From positions 260,001 through 324,000 of the forward strand of contig JACVTC010000043.1 of assembly GCA_016946835.1 (NCBI GenBank): a stretch of DNA of 64,000 nucleotides, given 5' to 3'. This document shows, one piece after another, positions 28,691 to 41,160 of this stretch (position 1 is the stretch's first letter; every line of letters starts with the position of its first letter). The DNA is from Neocallimastix lanati (nom. inval.). Lineage: Eukaryota; Neocallimastigomycota; Neocallimastigomycetes; Neocallimastigales; Neocallimastigaceae. The position numbers and the translations under genes were made by a program. The notes below the pieces were generated by a model that ran no database searches, was not told where the DNA came from, and saw only the letters and a program-made list of their open reading frames with translations.

Positions 28691-29237
28691 AATAATTTTT
28701 AAAAAATAATAAAAATAATAAAATAAATACTATTTAATAATATTAATTTAATAAAAAAAATATATTTTAATATCCTTTGTTAACAATAATTTATAATAAA
28801 ATTTAATTTTAAAGATATATTTTAGTATTTAAGATATATTTTAATATTTTTGTTAAAATAATAAAAAAAAAATATATTTAATGATATTTAATTTTTAAAA
28901 TAAAGAAATTATAACAATATCTAATTTTACAGACATATTTTAATATTTTTTGTTAAAATAATAATAAAATACTTAAAAATATTTAATTTCAAAGATATAA
29001 ATTTATTAAAGTTTTTTAATTATAATAATTTGTTCTTTTCCATTATTTGTTTCACTTAATTTCAATTTTTTTTTTTTTATTTTCATTTTTTAATGATTAA
29101 AAATTAAAATATTTTTAATTTTTTATAATTAACTAATAATTTAGTTTTTTATTATTAGTTTTATTTAGTGTTTAGTTATTTTATTCAATTATTTTAAAGA
29201 ATTATAAATAAAGTGCTTATAAGAAAATTTTTTTCGA

Positions 29238-29272
<35 letters not shown>

Positions 29273-29357
29273 TACTAGTTTTATTTATCCTTTTACAATT
29301 ATTTAATAAAAATAAAAATGTGGGGCGTTACGTTACGAATTATATTTTTGTTTATAA

Positions 29358-29373
29358 GCCACGTTCCGAAATG
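29358..29373. repeat. Inverted partner of the 28600-28615 block
   Basis: GCCACGTTCCGAAATG here is the reverse complement of CATTTCGGAACGTGGC, matching 28600-28615 (CATTTCGGAATGTGAC) at 14 of 16 positions. The pair could be terminal inverted repeats of a small decayed element of about 770 bp, or scattered copies of one family. Confidence 0.35.
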
Positions 29374-29639
29374 AAACGTGTTCTTCAAAAACATTTGAAA
29401 TTCATTTTTCCTATATTGCTGGTTATTCTATAATGAATTAATTGGTTTACTAGTGATTATGTATATATAAAATTAACATATTATTTAATATTAACTTGAT
29501 ATTACTAAGCTATTAGTTATATCTATTCTAAATTAACTTTTAATTTTACATGAATAATGAATAAAATAATTTTTACAATATATTAATTCTTTAATTCGAT
29601 TTATATATTGTTATAATAGTTTCTAAAATATATTTATAA

Positions 29640-30180
29640 TCTAATATTTTCCCCCTAAAATTAAGTACTTAATATCATTATGCTATAAATATTGGATGCA
29701 TTTAAGATATCTGTAATAATGTATAGTTTATAATGGAAATCTTTCTCTTGAAAAGTGATATTATACCATCTCAATTTGTTTGAATTTGAAATTTCTCATT
29801 ATTAAAGTATTAATAATAGAAGTTTAATAATTATAACTTCTTGGATACTTTACAATCAATATGTAATTTTGTAGATCAATAAACATCATCTATTTGTATA
29901 TAGCACATGGTTATATTTATTGATTTATTATACCTTTCATCATAAAGGCTTATATAAATGATTATATTAAATGAGTTATTATCTAAACCCAATTAGTGCT
30001 ATGTTTAATAATACTATTATTGTTAGAATACACCCACTTCGCACTAGGAATTACTATTCTATTATATTTCCATTGAAATTTTGGGATATTATATTATAAA
30101 TTATTTTGTAGGAGATTATCCAACATATAGTCTCCTCCATTATTGTTAACATTTCGGAAAATGACTTTCCAAAATTTTAA
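29640..30180. other. Higher-complexity tract with no open frame
   Basis: Base composition rises relative to the flanks and microsatellites vanish, as expected for once-coding DNA, but every frame is closed repeatedly. I could not assign it to a gene or an element family. A decayed mobile element or gene is the likely explanation. Confidence 0.3.
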
Positions 30181-30364
30181 TAAATAGATTAATATTTAAT
30201 TTTTATAAAATAATGTCAAATAGGATTAAAGATTTAATACTTAATATTATAATATTTGTTTATATCTTAAATTTTCATTATATATATATATTATATTTAT
30301 TTTTTAAATATATATATATATATTTAAAAAAAATAAAATATTCTGGAAATCCATTAAAAGTATT

Positions 30365-30683
30365 TAAAATAAAATAAAATAAAATAAAATAAAATAAAAT
30401 AAAATAAAATAAAATAAAATAAAATAAAATAAAATAAAATAAAATAAAATAAAATAAAATAAAATAAAATAAAATAAAATAAAATAAAATAAAATAAATA
30501 AAATAAAATAAAATAAATAAAATAAAATAAAATAAAATAAAATAAAATAAAATAAAATAAAATAAAATAAAATAAAATAAAATAAAATAAAATAAAATAA
30601 AATAAAATAAAATAAAATAAAATAAAATAAAATAAATAATAAAATAAAATAAAATAAAATAAAATAAAATAAAATAAAATAAA
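30365..30683. repeat. (AAAAT)n pentanucleotide array
   Basis: About 320 bp of AAAAT units, very homogeneous, with rare 4-nt units. It produces a meaningless Phe/Ile/Leu/Tyr frame on the minus strand. Confidence 0.97.
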
Positions 30684-31872
30684 TAATAAAAAAAAAAGAA
30701 ATAATAAAAAATTAAAAAGACTTGCATACCTTAAAATATCAAAATAATATTCTTTAAATATTCTTCAAAAATATAGTACTCTATAAAATTATAATATTCT
30801 TAAAAAATAAATATTTAAATAAATAATTTTTTTTAACCTTTTTATTAATTTTATATTAATTTTATAGTACTTATAAAATTAATGATATATAACAATTATA
30901 GATTTTTAGATTAGAATAGTTTTAATTATTAATAATAATTGTGACAGAATTCAGATAATCTTTTTCATTTAATTATTACAAATAAGTATTTATATTATTT
31001 AAATAAATTAAACATTTAAACCATAATTAAACAATATCATATTGTTTAAATAAATATAAATCTTTCATTATTCTAAAGTTTTATATTCAGTATATCTATA
31101 TACTTTTGAATTGTCTTTTTTTATTATGAAAAATTAATTTTGTAGTTTATTATTTTTTTTCCTTGATTAGTTTTACTTATTTCAATATTTATATTTTCTT
31201 CTATTTATAATAAAATTTTATAATTAAATATTTAAATAAATAAATATATTTAATTATATATACTATGGTTTAAAATTTTTTAAAATATTTATTTTATTTT
31301 AATAATTTTTAAAAATTTTTTTTTTCTTTTTGTTGTTAATATTAAGCTCTTTATTATTTATATAATATATTAATTGCGAATAAGTTTCATTTTTTTTATT
31401 ATATAGTATTATTAATATAAATAAATAATATTAGTATTTAAAATTAATTATTAATTGGTATTATGAACAATTATTTGTGTTGTTATTATTACAATTTTAA
31501 AATTATTATTTACTTTATTATTAGTTATTTTTTATTACTATTATAAATATAATCTTTAAATAATTATAAATATTATAAAATATATATAATACTAATTAAT
31601 ATTATATTTATTATTATATTTTATAATTATTAAAAAATTCAGTTTTATTATTTTTATAATTATCTTTTATTTTTTATATATTAAATAAGTATTTATATAA
31701 TTGACTATCTAAAATTTATTATTAGTTGAAATATAATACAATTAATTCTATTAAATAAATTATTAACAAAAGTTCATACTAAATTTAAAAAAATATATAA
31801 ATGATTTTTCTAATACTCTAATGATTTAGTTCAAAAAATGTGTTTAAAAATTAAAATTAAAAATATATCATG

Positions 31873-31906
<34 letters not shown>

Positions 31907-33205
31907 TTATAAATAAAAAAGATATAATTTAAACATTAAGTAAAAAAAAAAAAAAGGGCATAGTTGTAATTTCAAAGCAACTATTACAACTTCTATTTTG
32001 ATAAAGTCAATTTCTAATAAATAATTTATTATTATTATTATTATTATTATCATTTGCAATAATATTATTATATAATTAATTTAGTATTATTATTTTGTTT
32101 TGTTACAAAACAATTAAATAATAATACAAAATTAATTATATTAAAAGTAAATTGTGAAAATTATAAATAAAAAATATAATTAATATATATAATTTATATA
32201 AAAAAAAAAAAAAAAAAAAAACTTGTATTATTCAATAATATATATATTTATTAACTTTTTGATATTTTAATAAAATATGCAAAATATTATTCATTTATTA
32301 TTTTTATTATTCATAAATGGTAATTTATGAAGAATCAAATACAGAATTTTTTTTTTAAGATTAACATTAATGTTATTGTAAAATGTTCTTCAGTAAACTT
32401 TTTTTGATTCTTGATTAACTTTTTTTTAAAAGAATCATTAATTAAAAAATTATTTTAAACTTTATTAAATATAAAAACATTATATGAATATATGATTAGG
32501 TTATATTTTTATTTTTGAAAATAGGATGAAATATAAATAAAATATATTTAATATATATAACAATATATTATAATAAATCTGGAATCTTTATTAAAATACT
32601 TTTAAATTTTTAATTAGTAGATTTAAAAATAAGCTTTTTTTAAAGTTATCACATTATATATTAAAATATAGTATAATATATAAATTATTAATAACGTCTT
32701 AAAATTTGTATTAATATATTTTAGAGTTATTTTTATTACCGTTATGAGAGAATATGATGATTGTACATTTAAATTTTTTTTTTTTGCTAGTGTGCAATAC
32801 ATTTAAAAACTTTATATATTTTATTTATATCTTTATATATTTTATTTATATCTTTATATATTTTATTTATCATTATCAATTTTTGAATCTTAGTTAAATT
32901 TATTATTATTATAATTCTTTTTTTCATCTATAATATCTTTATAGCGTAATTCTAAAATTAAAGAATGCTCAAATTGATCGTAATATTAATGATATTAAAT
33001 TGTATATATTATTAAATCATTAATAATATCTAATATTAAATATCGATAATATTTCTTCTGTAATTTATTACCACTACTACTATCATATTACTAATAAGAA
33101 ATATTAATATTTATTAAAAAAAAATATATATAATAGCAGTAATATTATAAAAAATAAGTAAAATAAATAATAATAAAAAAAATATAACAATAGTAATAAA
33201 TAGTA

Positions 33206-33469
<264 letters not shown>

Positions 33470-33532
33470 AAACCTTGAATTCCTGAGTTTTAACAAATAA
33501 AAAAAAAAAGAAAAATAATATATAAAACATAA

Positions 33533-35311
33533 ATGGATATTTTACGAATTGATTCATATGTAAAAGCAATTGATGATAAAAATATTGATGAAATAAAATT
33601 TTTACAAAATAATAATAGTATTAAAAGTAAAGATATTGTTTTTGAACTATATAATAAAGATTTACTTACCTCTGAACGTTTACATAATATTGTTGAAATT
33701 GATTACAAGTATTTAAAAGTTACATCATATTTAATAAAACAATTATTAAAAGATGATAATTTGAAATTATTAGATATAATTTTTAATAATTTTAAATTCT
33801 TTAATAATGAATTTATAGTAAATATGATTTTAAAATGGAAAAATAACATACCAGAATCAACAATAGAATTAACCAAATTAATTAAAAATTACAGTCTGTC
33901 AACAAAAAAAAATAAACGATTTCTTTTTGATTGGAATTACTCAAGTTATGTTTATTTAGTAAATGCTTGTGAATGTGGTAAAATAAGTTTAGTAAAATAT
34001 TTAATTGAACATGGATTAGATATAAATAAGGAAAATATTCAAGGTCAATCATTATTATTTTATGCATGTTCAGGTGGAAATGAAAATTTAGTAAAATATT
34101 TAATTGAACAAAAAGGAATGGAATTAAATAAAGAAAGTAATAATGATGAAACACCATTATTTAATGCATGTTTAAGTGGAAATGAAAATTTAGTAAAATA
34201 TTTAATTGAACAAAAAGGAATGGAATTAAATAAAGAAAGTAATAATGATGAAACACCATTATTTAATGCATGTTTAAGTGGAAATGAAAATTTAGTAAAA
34301 TATTTAATTGAACAAAAAGGAATGGAATTAAATAAAGAAAGTAATAATGATGAAACACCATTATTTAATGCATGTTTAAGTGGAAATGAAAATTTAGTGA
34401 AATATTTAATTGAACAAAAAGGAGTAGATATATTTAAAAAAAATATTATTGATGAAACACCCTTATATAATGCGTGTGAAAGTGGAAATGAAAATTTAGT
34501 TAAATATTTAATTGAACTTAGACTAGATACAAATAATGAAAACAAGTATGGTGTAACACCATTATTTTATGCATTTTTAAGTGGAAATGAAAATTTAGTA
34601 AAATATTTAATAGAACAAAAAGGAGCGGATATAAATAAAGAAGATAAATATAATGGTGAAACCATATTATTTAATGCTTGTTCAAGCGGCAATGAAAATT
34701 TAGTAAAATATTTAATTGAACATGGATTAGATATAAATAAAGAAAACTACCTATGTGAAACGCCATTATTTAATGCTTGTTTCAATGAAAATGAAAATAT
34801 AATAAAATGTTTAATCGAACATGGAGCTTATATTAATATAATGAATGATGATGGCAGCACCCCATTATCTATTATTTGTATGAGTGAAAATAAAAATTTA
34901 ACAAAATATGTAATTGAACAAGGTATAAATGAAGATAATGAGTTTTTAAATGAAGAATTATTTAAAGCATGTAAATATGGAAATTATCATTTAGTATATT
35001 ATTTAATTGATTATGGTGTTGATTTAAATATGGAAGAAGATGGTGAAACACCATTATCTCATGTAATTAGGAGTAAAGATGAAGATTTAATTAATTATGT
35101 CATTGAACATGGTATAAAAGAAAATAATGAATATGTTAAAAATGAATTACTTAAAGCATGTAAATATGAGAATTATGATATAGTAAAATATTTAATTGAT
35201 TATGGTACTGATTTAAATATAGAAGAAGATGGCGAAACACCATTATCTATTGTAAGTAGGAATGGAAATGAAGATTTAGTGAGATATTTAATTGAACATG
35301 GTGCAAAATAA
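33533..35311 (+). CDS. Ankyrin-repeat protein, 592 aa
   Basis: Single-exon gene. Residues 1 to about 130 form a helical N-terminal region without clear repeats. From about residue 140 to the end are some 13-14 ankyrin repeats with the motif GNENLVKYLIE(Q/H)G and ETPLFNAC. Three consecutive repeats (34076-34177, 34178-34279 and 34280-34381; 34 residues each) are identical at the DNA level, and a fourth is near-identical for its first half. The last third has ACKYGNY...LIDYG units that alternate with canonical ones. There is no signal peptide, membrane segment or catalytic domain, so it is probably a cytosolic binding scaffold. It differs from the ankyrin-YoeB protein in repeat consensus and lacks its toxin-type domain. 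Partner unknown. Confidence 0.92.
   Translation: MDILRIDSYVKAIDDKNIDEIKFLQNNNSIKSKDIVFELYNKDLLTSERLHNIVEIDYKYLKVTSYLIKQLLKDDNLKLLDIIFNNFKFFNNEFIVNMILKWKNNIPESTIELTKLIKNYSLSTKKNKRFLFDWNYSSYVYLVNACECGKISLVKYLIEHGLDINKENIQGQSLLFYACSGGNENLVKYLIEQKGMELNKESNNDETPLFNACLSGNENLVKYLIEQKGMELNKESNNDETPLFNACLSGNENLVKYLIEQKGMELNKESNNDETPLFNACLSGNENLVKYLIEQKGVDIFKKNIIDETPLYNACESGNENLVKYLIELRLDTNNENKYGVTPLFYAFLSGNENLVKYLIEQKGADINKEDKYNGETILFNACSSGNENLVKYLIEHGLDINKENYLCETPLFNACFNENENIIKCLIEHGAYINIMNDDGSTPLSIICMSENKNLTKYVIEQGINEDNEFLNEELFKACKYGNYHLVYYLIDYGVDLNMEEDGETPLSHVIRSKDEDLINYVIEHGIKENNEYVKNELLKACKYENYDIVKYLIDYGTDLNIEEDGETPLSIVSRNGNEDLVRYLIEHGAK
34076..34381 (+). repeat. Three perfect 102-bp tandem repeats inside the ankyrin CDS
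   Basis: Each 102-bp unit encodes 34 residues beginning GNENLVKYLIEQKG. The three copies are identical, including at synonymous sites. Confidence 0.95.
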
Positions 35312-36465
35312 AAGAAAAAGAAAAAATAATATATGACAAAATTTATTCATTGTTAATATTTTAATTCTTTTGATATTGTTATTTAGATACTTAATTAAAA
35401 TTAAAATAAAATTTTATTAAATATTAATAAAATATTAAAAGTAAAAATAAATATATCAGGTAAAAGTTTTTAAATAAATCCAACAAAATAAATAATAATT
35501 TATGTTATATCTTTTATTATATATTAAAATTCATTACCATAATTCTTATTTATCTATATAATATAATATTTTATTTTATTTTTTCTGATTAAATTCCGTC
35601 TAATTTTTGTTATTAATATATAAATAGAAATAAATATAAATATATTTAATATTTGTGGTTTATAGCAAAAATTTTTATTATTTCTTATATTTTATATATT
35701 GTAAAAATTAAAATAAAATATACATAAAAAATATAAAATAAAATAATAAAAATTTTAGCTATAAATTTTTACAATTTAAATTAATTAAAATAATATATAA
35801 ACATATATATTAGTATATTATTCGTACTGATTTAATAATTTAATTAAACGAATCGAATGAATAAATGGCAATGTAATTATTAATGTATACGATGTAATAG
35901 AATACTGTATATTATTTTTATTGACAATTTAATTAATATTGATACGTTATAATTGAATATTAACCTATTAATAAAATTTATATTAAAGAAATAAAAGTAA
36001 TTAATGATTATTTTAAAATTAGGTTCATATTCAATTAATAAAAGAATAAAAAAAAAAAATTTTAAAATTGAATACTTGTAATATATAAAATTAAGTACTC
36101 ATGTAATATATAAAATTAAATAAAAATATAAATATTAATATATAATGTACCCTAAACTATTTTATTATAAATTCTACGTAATATTATTATAAATTGGATT
36201 ATTCAAAGCAAAGTAGATAAATAAATAAATAAATATAAATAAATAAATAAATATATATATTAATATATATTAATAAATTGCTACATATATTAATGTAATA
36301 AGTTTTTAATATGTTATTTCTGTCCCGTAAGAGATATAAACAATATTTATTACCATATATTATTTCATATAAATCTTAAATAATAGTAATTAAAAATAAT
36401 ATAACAATTTTATAATTACATATATTAATTATAATATTTATTATTAATAACGGTTTTTATATCCT

Positions 36466-36498
<33 letters not shown>

Positions 36499-38514
36499 TG
36501 GAACCTTGTATTTAGATTTTTTTTTTATCTTTATATTTCTTTTTTTTAAATATTTATTTTATTTTATTTTCTTTTTACGATTTTAAAAATCATAATATAT
36601 AATTAATTATTTAAATAAATTCTCTAAAAAAAATAAAGTATAGTTTTTAAAAAAACGAAGTAAACGAAAAATTAGTACTGTTTATTTTTTTTTCTTTTTT
36701 TTTTTTTTTTTTTTTTCTTTTTTTATAGAATAAAAAAGAAAAATTTATAAATAATTAAAAAAAAAGAAAAAAAAAAAAAAAAAGGTAAGGAGTGAAATAA
36801 TAATAAATATTCAAATGCTAATTAGAAAAAAAAAAAAAAAAAAAAAAAAAACTAATTGTATTATTTTAAAATTTACTCATAATAATCATATAATCATATT
36901 TTTTATTTATATATTATTATTATTATTTTTATTTTACCGTTATTCTAAATTGCTTAAATTTGGTTGAATATATTTTTTGAATGTAAAAATCAAAATTATA
37001 ATAATATATTCTATTATAAAAAAATATAATATTTATTCATTGAACTAATTTAATATATATAATTAACTTTCAGTAATATTTTTTTTATTGAAATTATTAG
37101 TTGATTAAATATAAAAAAGGATAAATTTTAGAAAAGGTTAAAAAAAGTAGAAAGAAAATAAAACAAAGAAAATTAAACAGGAATTTTATTTTTTAAATAT
37201 AATGTTATAATTATTTTCTTTAATTTTTTTCTTATCATTTTTTTATTATACCTTTTATTTTTTTTAAATAACTTTTTTAATATTTTCATCTATTAATAAT
37301 AAAAATTAACAGATAATAATTTTTATATTGTAAATAAATAAGTATAAGAAAAATAATATTAATTCGAAACAAAAATAAATATTGTAGTATTCAGTTGTTA
37401 TATATCGATTTTTTAAAATAATAGAAGGGATAAACCACTTTTATTAATATAATCAATAATATCAGAAAATACTATAAAGAACATCATTGAATAATACAAA
37501 TAAAAATATTCAAAATCAAAAAAAAAAAAAGGAAATAATAATAATCCTATTTATACATTATATAAAAGTAAATTTATAATAATAAAAGATATATATAAAT
37601 TATTATTATTATTATAAATTTCAATCTATTCGTCAATCGCTAAATATATTATTTACTTGTAGAGAAAGCTTCAAATAAAAAAACATAAAATCAATTTATT
37701 ATTAAAATATTGTGGAATTTAGTTCACATTGGAAACAGTATTCTTAATAATAATAACTATTAATAGTCAATTTATTTAAAGATTTATTTTTTATGCAAAA
37801 TTTTCGGTTTAAATTAATTTATATATAGTAAAGGTAAAAATAAAATATAAAATTATTACTAAAGATTAATTTTGATAAAAATTATATGGTACTAAATATA
37901 AGTATAAAATAATTTTATAATGAAATCAATAATCTAAAAATATTTTAATATATAATAACAAAAATATAATAAGTTATAATATAAATAATAATATTATTGT
38001 TATTTCAAGTGGGAGTCATTTATAAAATAATAAAATAATTAGCAGTTATAATTCTAATAAATATTAGAATTCTTTTAAAAATATTGATAAATATATATTA
38101 TATAATTATTTAATAAATAATAACAAAAATTTAAATTATTTATATATTTAATAAATAACAATATTAATAATTATTTCAAAAGAGTCAAATATAATTAATA
38201 ATTATAACAGTAATAATGAAATATTAGTAATATTAATAATAATGGAAATTTTTGAAAATACAAATAAAGCGATAAATATTTTTTATATAATCTTTTCAAT
38301 AAATAAAAATATATGATTTAAAAATATAATAAATAAACAACAAGAAGGAAGAATTTAAATATATTATTATTATAATTATTATTATTTATTATAATTATTA
38401 TTATTTAATTTAAAATTTATAAATATGAATTTTAAAATTATATAAATATAAAGTAAATTTAAGAAATTAATGTGAATAATAATATATTAAAATTTAAAAT
38501 TTTAATAATATAGA
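35312..38514. other. Intergenic region, A/T-only
   Basis: No gene seen. Contains T-runs at about 36470-36497 and 36690-36716, A-runs at about 36766-36784 and 36826-36850, and short (AAAT)n. Its right end should carry the promoter of the Munc13-like gene. Confidence 0.7.
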
Positions 38515-41104
38515 ATGATGAGAAAAGGAATACCTCAACCAAGATCTGTAGGTTCACCTCTACCACCTCAAAGGCCAGGTAGACCAGATTATTACGACGG
38601 TTATTCACGAAATAATCCAAATTCACCAATGATGAGAAATGGTTATGAATCACCGCGCTTTGGAGGTAATGGTAGAACTCCTAGAATGGATAATTCACCT
38701 ACACCCCAATTAAGATATGGGGATGAAAGACAAAGATCGGTTGGAAGACCTGAAAGGCCTGAAAGAAGATATCCTTTACGTCCTCCAATGGATTCAGGTA
38801 ATAATGATTCATTAGGTGGAAGACATGATATAGAAAGATCAAGAAGTGATTATAGAGATAGATCTCCTCCTTTAGCTTCACGAAGTAGAAGTAGAAATGA
38901 GCCAAGAGATAGAGATAGGGGAAGATATAATGATCGAGAATATAATAGAGAACGTGATCGTGATAATTTACGATCAAATAGTCGTGTAAGGGATGGTGAC
39001 TTAACTAGACCAGGTCGTCCAAGAAGAGATACTAGTAGAAATAGAAGTGAAATGGGTAGTCCTACATTTAGTCCACAATTAACTCATTCAAAATCTCAAG
39101 GAGCTGCTATAGGCGAAAGATATAGAGGAAGACCACCTAGATTGACAAGTGAAAATAGAAGTCGTCAGGATTCAGATACATCTTCTAGATCATCAAATAG
39201 ATCGGAAGAACGTAGTATTAATGTTCGATCGACAGCATCTTCTGCTTTATCAGATCTATTTGGTAAATTTGAGAATGAAATTGATGCCACATTAAGTGAA
39301 ACATTTTCGTCAAAAGATTCTAATACAAATAAATTTGCTTCAACTAGTCGTGATATGGAAAGAAGAGAAAGAGAAGCTAGAGAAAAAAGAGAAAGAGAAA
39401 GAGAGAATCGCGAAAGAGAAAGAGAAAAGGAAAGAGAGAGAGAAGCCAGAGAAAGAGAAGCTAGAGAAAGAGAGGCAAAAGAAAGAGAAGCTAAAGAAAA
39501 GGAAAGAGAAAGAGAGAGAGAAAGGGAAAGAGAAAGGGAAAGAGAGGCAAGAGAAAGAGAGGCTAAAGAAAAAGAAGCTCGTGAAAAAAGAGAAAAAGAA
39601 AGACAAGAAAGACAAGAGAGATTAAGAAATATAAATAATAATAATGATTTCGAATTACCAAAACCTCAAAGAGTAGGAGTCCCTACAAATAATGGTATTG
39701 AATTACCAAGACCTATCCGTAATCAATCAAATAATGTAGATAAAGCACCATCAAGACCTCCAAGACAAGAATCACATGATGTTGTTAAGAGTACCAATTC
39801 ACCACCACGTTCTCCAAGACCTGATATGCCAGTTAGTCGTTCTGTTAGTAACGTTGCAAATAAACAACCTTTATCTCGAACTCCAAGTCAAGCTAAAAAT
39901 ATTGGTCCACATCGTGGACGTGTACCACCTCCAATGCCAGTGGCTGCTATGCCCAGTGATATTGCAGATGTTACTGAAAATGATCAAGATGTTGATACCC
40001 TTGTAAGTAAAAGAAAATTTTTTTAAAAAAACTTTTTTTTTTTTTTTAATAAATTATTATTATTATAACTAATTAATTATTTATGTTATTATTTTTTTTT
40101 ATTTTAAAAATTATTTATAAAATTTTAATTTTTAATTATTAATTTTAATATTTTATTTTTTTTTATTTCATATTTTTAATTTTATTTTTTATTTTTATTT
40201 TTATTTTTTATTTTGTTTTTATTTTTGTTTTTAAAATTAAATTTATATAAATTAAAAATATTAAAAAAATATATTAATATATTTTAAATAAAATAAAAAT
40301 TACATATTTCATTATATAAATATTATTTAGACAATATCTTCAAAATATCGTGATCATTTTATTGATCATCTTATATCTCAAGAATATACCGATCCAACTC
40401 AAGATGATTTCGTTACAATAGATGGTTATTATATGTGGGAAGAAAAGACAGATAATAGACCATTCCCAGATGTTCTTGCACAACTTGTAGATCATCGTTT
40501 TTCAAAGGAATGGATTGATGAACAAAATAGAAAGATGGAAGAAAAAAAGAAGGCTCAACAACCTACTGCTCCATTAAGATCAGGTGATTCTTCTGTTGAA
40601 GTCACTATGGTAATTAAGGTTGTTAGGGCTAGAGGTATAATTGCAAAGGAAGGAAAGACCCGTAATCCATATTGTGAAATGAATTACGATGGTTCTACCT
40701 TCCATACCGAAAAATGTGATAATACTTTAGATCCATATTGGAATCAACATCTTGAAATTAAGGCTAAAAACTTAACAGAAAATATTACCTTAAAGGTATG
40801 GGATAAAAAACCTAAAGGAAAATTCTGGAAAAAGGATGATAGTGATGAATTTTTAGGTATGGCAACTATTAGTGTTGGTGAATTAATTACTAGATCAGCT
40901 CGAACTGGATTTGTTTCTCAGTGGTATCCATTAGGTAAAAGAGCTGATAAAAAGGATAAACATGTTGGTGGACAAATTTTAGTAGAAGCTACTATGGGCG
41001 GAACTACAGATGTATGTATTCATTTTAATGATTATTTTATATATATATATATTATACTTTTATTTTTTATTTATTTATTGAATTATTATTATTATTATTA
41101 TATA

Positions 41105-41160
<56 letters not shown>

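Noticed and set aside
30278-30727. 149-codon minus-strand frame of Phe/Ile/Leu/Tyr
   Set aside because: It is entirely the (AAAAT)n array read in one frame.
34060-34545. 161-codon minus-strand frame opposite the ankyrin gene
   Set aside because: It is the antisense shadow of the repeated ankyrin codons.
39296-39625. Lys/Glu-rich plus-strand frame and its antisense Ser/Phe frame
   Set aside because: Both are shadow frames of the Arg/Glu helix coded in exon 1 of the Munc13-like gene.
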